From: Verrucomicrobiales bacterium
GTDB lineage: Bacteria; Verrucomicrobiota; Verrucomicrobiia; Limisphaerales; UBA9464
Reading direction: 5' to 3'
Assembly (NCBI GenBank): GCA_003445095.1
Contig: DLVS01000563.1
Coordinates: 1 to 8,163 of the forward strand
DNA length: 8,163 bases
Below are positions 6,023-8,163 of the stretch, piece by piece (the stretch's first letter is position 1; every line of letters starts with the position of its first letter). The translations under genes were made by a program, and so were the position numbers. Below the pieces are notes generated by a model. The model was not told the DNA's origin. It did not search any database and saw nothing but the letters and a program-made list of their open reading frames with translations.

Positions 6023-6328
6023 ATGAATCACCCTCCTTACTTGGCTCAGGCCGCCGACGCAGTGCTGCTGACGTTGAAAGTACAACCGCGGGCGCGGCGG
6101 ACGGGATTCGCTGGAATTCTTGGTTCAGCCCTTAAACTTCAAGTAGCGGCGCCCCCGGTGGACTTCGCTGCCAATGAGGCAGTGCTCGAGTTCATTGCGG
6201 AAAGCTTGGGGATTCACCGGCGTTTCGTCCGATTGATCCGCGGCGCGACCTCGCGACAGAAAGTCGTCCTGATCGAAGGCCTTTCCCTCGAGGAAGTCGC
6301 TACCAAGCTAAACGAACTCAACGGCTAA
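6023..6328 (+). CDS. DUF167 (YggU-family) protein
   Basis: This 101-residue protein shows the DUF167/YggU signature: VLLTLKVQPRARRTGFAGILGSALKLQV, then AAPPVDFAANEAVLEFIAESLGI and VRLIRGATSRQKVVLIEGLS. In the family these give a small alpha/beta domain with a conserved V-P-A/R, APPVDGxAN and SGxxSRxK pattern; here G is replaced by F in PVDFAAN. Function is unknown across the family. It lies 25 bases after the YggT-family gene, the same order as yggT-yggU in E. coli, so the pair is probably co-transcribed. The ATG at 6023, with GGAT seven bases before it, is preferred; a TTG at 5999 would add eight residues that look unlike the family. The gene is convergent with the tRNA downstream. Confidence 0.88.
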   Translation: MNHPPYLAQAADAVLLTLKVQPRARRTGFAGILGSALKLQVAAPPVDFAANEAVLEFIAESLGIHRRFVRLIRGATSRQKVVLIEGLSLEEVATKLNELNG

Positions 6329-6382
6329 CTCGCCCCAGTCACTAACCAAGCGCACTATTTCGCTGGTGATCGATCTCGAAAG

Positions 6383-6457
6383 TGGTGCCAGCGGGAGGAA
6401 TCGAACCTCCGACCAAGGGCTTATGAGTCCCCTGCTCTACCGCTGAGCTACGCTGGC
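6383..6457 (-). tRNA. tRNA with CAU anticodon (Met or lysidine-type Ile2)
   Basis: Read on the minus strand, a complete cloverleaf is present: acceptor stem GCCAGCG/CGCTGGC (seven Watson-Crick pairs), D arm GCTC/GAGC with a seven-base loop, anticodon arm with loop CTCATAA, T arm GGAGG/CCTCC with TTCGATT, discriminator A (6386) and an encoded CCA (6383-6385). Anticodon CAU is at 6423-6425. The anticodon stem GGGGA/GCCCT has a G-U pair at its base and an A31-G39 mismatch (6428 and 6420) next to the loop. The anticodon arm and GCCCTTGGTC variable region resemble E. coli ileX, whose C34 is converted to lysidine to read AUA, as well as some elongator Met tRNAs. It is not the initiator, which carries three G-C pairs at the loop end of the anticodon stem. 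It lies alone and is transcribed toward the DUF167 gene. Confidence 0.95.
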
Positions 6458-6469
6458 CACCGGCGGCGT

Positions 6470-6498
6470 TAGTTAAGCGACCGAATCCACTCGGGCAA
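6470..6498 (-). promoter_or_regulatory. Weak candidate promoter for the tRNA
   Basis: On the minus strand TTGCCC (6493-6498) and TAACTA (6470-6475) are separated by 17 bases. The -10 end is 12 bases before the tRNA 5' end, so transcription would start a few bases upstream of it. The -35 fits the sigma-70 consensus fairly well and the -10 poorly. It is given only because position and spacing suit a tRNA promoter. Confidence 0.25.
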
Positions 6499-6517
6499 GG
6501 GGTTTTCTCGGCCCGAG
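6490..6517. repeat. Short inverted repeat downstream of the Tm-1-like gene
   Basis: CTCGGGC (6490-6496) and GCCCGAG (6511-6517) are perfect 7-base arms around a 14-base loop. This is about 80-110 bases beyond the stop of the minus-strand Tm-1-like gene and overlaps the possible -35 of the tRNA promoter. No T-run follows on either strand, so it is not a typical intrinsic terminator. It may be a transcription boundary or chance. The rest of the 140-base gap (6458-6597) shows nothing I can name. Confidence 0.25.
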
Positions 6518-6597
6518 GAAACGCGGGACATCCTCCTATCGCACGGCTCACTACCTCGACACAGCTGAACCTCATTGACCTCACCCGGGACGCTTAG

Positions 6598-7833
6598 TCA
6601 GCTCGTCCGTCCGTCCGCGATCGGTGAGCCGGCCAGGTTTTTCAATAATTCACGGACACAGAGGTCGGCGAAGTCAGGATCGTTGATATTGCCGTCGTAT
6701 TCGACCACCGGAATGTCGGCCCGGAGATGTTTCTTCCATTCGCCAAATAACGCGTGGTCCGCCTCTGGCCAATGGAACGGTTGCCCGGGGGCACTGATTA
6801 CGCTGATCCCTTTCAACGGGATCAACAAAGTCACTGGTCCGATGGAAAGGTTGCACTTGGAAGCCAGAATCCGCCCGAGCTCGGCGCATTCTTCCGGGTT
6901 CGTCCGCATGAGAGTGACCTGAGCATTGTGTTGGTAAAAACGGCGACCGGAAAACTTCGCGGGTATGGAAGCGGGTTCCCCGAAATTAACCATGTCGAGA
7001 CATCCCGGGGCGACGACGGCAGGGATGCCTCGCCGGGCCGCTGCTTCGCAACGGGTCGGTCCGGCGTTTAGGACGCCTCCCACAAGTTCGTCGGCCCATT
7101 CGGTGGTAGTGATGTCAAGTGCGCCCGCGACGAGACCACTTTCGATGAGGGACTCCATCGTCCGGCCGCCATTACCCGTCGCGGCAAAGATCATTACTTC
7201 GTATCCCACGGCTTCGAGTTGCTGGCGCGCCCGAGTGACGCACGGCGTGGTGTTCCCGAATTGGGAGGCCACGATAACCGGGCGGGCGGCCGTTTCGGAC
7301 GGGGGCTTGGCCTCAACCATTCCGCAAATTGCCCCGGCCGCTTGCGCCAGGAGTTTGCGGGATAACGGATTCAAACCAGCGATATCGACCACACTCGGCA
7401 TCATGACGATGTCCTTAACACCGACGTAAGGAGCGATATTGCCGCTGGCGAGAGTCGAGACCATCAGCTTGGGCAACCCAATGGGAAGGGCCCGCATTGC
7501 CGCGGTGCCAATGGCGGTGCCGCCGCCGCCGCCCAGAGAAATCACACCGTCGAGGCGGCCTTCGCTCTGCAGTCGAGCGAGCACCAACGGGGCCCCCCGA
7601 GTCATCGCGGCGACCGACTCACCCCGGTCTCGTCGCGCGACGAGGGCTTCGAGGTCCACTCCGGCGGTTTTCGCGATTTCTTCCCGGGCGATATCCGGCT
7701 TCAGGCGGGGCTGTTCAAGGGTGCCCACATCAATCAGCAGAGGTTGATGCCCGCGTTGACGAATCAATTCTGCGACGTAGCTGTGCTCTTCGCCTTTCGT
7801 GTCGAACGTGCCCAGAACCGCAATCGTAGCCAT
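6598..7833 (-). CDS. Tm-1-like ATP-binding (UPF0261) protein
   Basis: This 411-residue protein is a clear UPF0261/Tm-1-like family member. It begins MATIAVLGTFDTKGEEHSYV, the signature N-terminus, followed by RGHQPLLIDVG. A glycine-rich ISLGGGGGTAIGTAAMRALP and KLMVSTLASGNIAPYVG follow at about residues 98-140, then VDIAGLNPLSRKLLAQAAGA. The second half holds the other conserved blocks: FGNTTPCV, FAATGNGGRTMESLI, DITTTEWADELVGG and PGCLDMVNFG, then RTNPEECAELGRILASK. The family is named for the N-terminal half of tomato Tm-1, which binds ATP and inhibits tobamovirus replication. Bacterial functions are not established; the structure suggests a nucleotide-binding enzyme. Length fits the family (about 400). 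No Shine-Dalgarno motif precedes the ATG at 7833. It lies 42 bases after the DRTGG-domain gene on the same strand, so the two are probably an operon. Confidence 0.93.
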   Translation of the reverse strand: MATIAVLGTFDTKGEEHSYVAELIRQRGHQPLLIDVGTLEQPRLKPDIAREEIAKTAGVDLEALVARRDRGESVAAMTRGAPLVLARLQSEGRLDGVISLGGGGGTAIGTAAMRALPIGLPKLMVSTLASGNIAPYVGVKDIVMMPSVVDIAGLNPLSRKLLAQAAGAICGMVEAKPPSETAARPVIVASQFGNTTPCVTRARQQLEAVGYEVMIFAATGNGGRTMESLIESGLVAGALDITTTEWADELVGGVLNAGPTRCEAAARRGIPAVVAPGCLDMVNFGEPASIPAKFSGRRFYQHNAQVTLMRTNPEECAELGRILASKCNLSIGPVTLLIPLKGISVISAPGQPFHWPEADHALFGEWKKHLRADIPVVEYDGNINDPDFADLCVRELLKNLAGSPIADGRTS

Positions 7834-7875
7834 GGAGGTGTCGCGAGATTAGCGGGATCGCGAACCCATCGGCAA

Positions 7876-8163
7876 TCAAACCTGCGGCGGTGGGACTGCT
7901 TTTCGGCCTTGTCCGCAACGGCCCCCGCCTTCGAGTGCCTCCAGAATTTTGTCCAGCTTCACGTGCGTCGCGATCAACTCCTGGACGAGCTTGATCTTCT
8001 CAGTGTCGTCGGGGCGGATTTTCACAATCAGGTCATGGACCCGGCTCGCGACCGTGTAGCTATCGGAATCCGACCAAAGCACTGGACAGGAGAATTGAGC
8101 CGCATGCTTGAGGACCGAAGACGACGGAGGAATGTCGTCCGATAAGACGATTCCCGCCAAATG
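7876..8163 (-). CDS. DRTGG-domain, phosphotransacetylase-like protein, C-terminal part (5' end outside window)
   Basis: The reading frame is open to the window edge (His-Leu precede AGIVLSDD), so only the last 95 residues are visible. They match the C-terminus of BioD-like phosphotransacetylase/DRTGG-domain proteins: LAGIVLSDDIPPSSSVLKHA, a strand with CPVLWSDSDSYTVASRV and a final helical part HDLIVKIRPDDTEKIKLVQE followed by THVKLDKILEAL. Such proteins usually carry an N-terminal dethiobiotin-synthetase-like P-loop domain that would lie outside the window. The TTG at 8158-8160 is an internal Leu rather than the start. The tail EGGGRCGQGRKAVPPPQV is non-conserved and probably disordered. The reaction is not known for this branch. 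It is the upstream partner of the Tm-1-like gene. Confidence 0.75.
   Translation of the reverse strand, partial: HLAGIVLSDDIPPSSSVLKHAAQFSCPVLWSDSDSYTVASRVHDLIVKIRPDDTEKIKLVQELIATHVKLDKILEALEGGGRCGQGRKAVPPPQV

Noticed and set aside
6342..6584. An 80-residue minus-strand open frame covering the tRNA
   Set aside because: The residues are a translation of the tRNA itself (typical RSSAVEQGTHKPLVGGSIPPAGT pattern), not a protein.

Overview
This is a bacterial chromosome segment of roughly 58-60% G+C (by eye), built around central carbon metabolism. No sequence here fixes the taxon. The look of the proteins (a SucC with the GRGK-GTF insertion, a VOC gene between sucC and sucD, a Tm-1-like/UPF0261 protein beside a DRTGG-domain protein) and the scarcity of Shine-Dalgarno motifs suggest an uncultured Verrucomicrobiota or related PVC-type bacterium. 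That is inference from family resemblance, held at modest confidence.

Layout. From 1 to 6328 every gene reads on the plus strand. The order is: the 3' part of citrate synthase (1-889); a membrane-anchored SIMPL/DUF541 protein whose ribosome binding site overlaps the citrate synthase stop (896-1630); a VapBC toxin-antitoxin pair with a clean palindromic operator over the vapB start (1696-2376); sucC (2382-3590); a small VOC-fold protein (3678-4055); an intergenic stretch with a degenerate inverted repeat (about 4085-4156); sucD (4204-5103); a YggT-family membrane protein (5158-5997); and a DUF167/YggU protein (6023-6328). The minus strand then carries a CAU-anticodon tRNA (6383-6457), a Tm-1-like/UPF0261 protein (6598-7833) and the C-terminal end of a DRTGG-domain, phosphotransacetylase-like protein (7876-8163, cut by the window edge).

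How the genes fit together. Citrate synthase and both succinyl-CoA synthetase subunits are TCA-cycle enzymes, so the plus-strand run looks like a TCA cluster into which accessory genes have been interleaved. The VapBC module sits only 5 bases upstream of sucC and no separate sucC promoter is evident, so TCA-gene expression may depend partly on the toxin-antitoxin transcript. YggT and YggU form a pair found together in many bacteria. No mobile element, CRISPR array or phage gene is visible, and no gene-free stretch exceeds about 150 bases.

Most unusual points: the position of vapBC in the TCA cluster; the three-half-site operator over the vapB start; a VOC protein between sucC and sucD that lacks the usual His/Glu metal ligands; a seven-residue insertion in SucD; the inverted repeat before sucD; and an A-G mismatch closing the anticodon stem of a CAU tRNA whose identity (elongator Met or lysidine-modified Ile) is open. 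I do not see clear proof of a wholly new system here.
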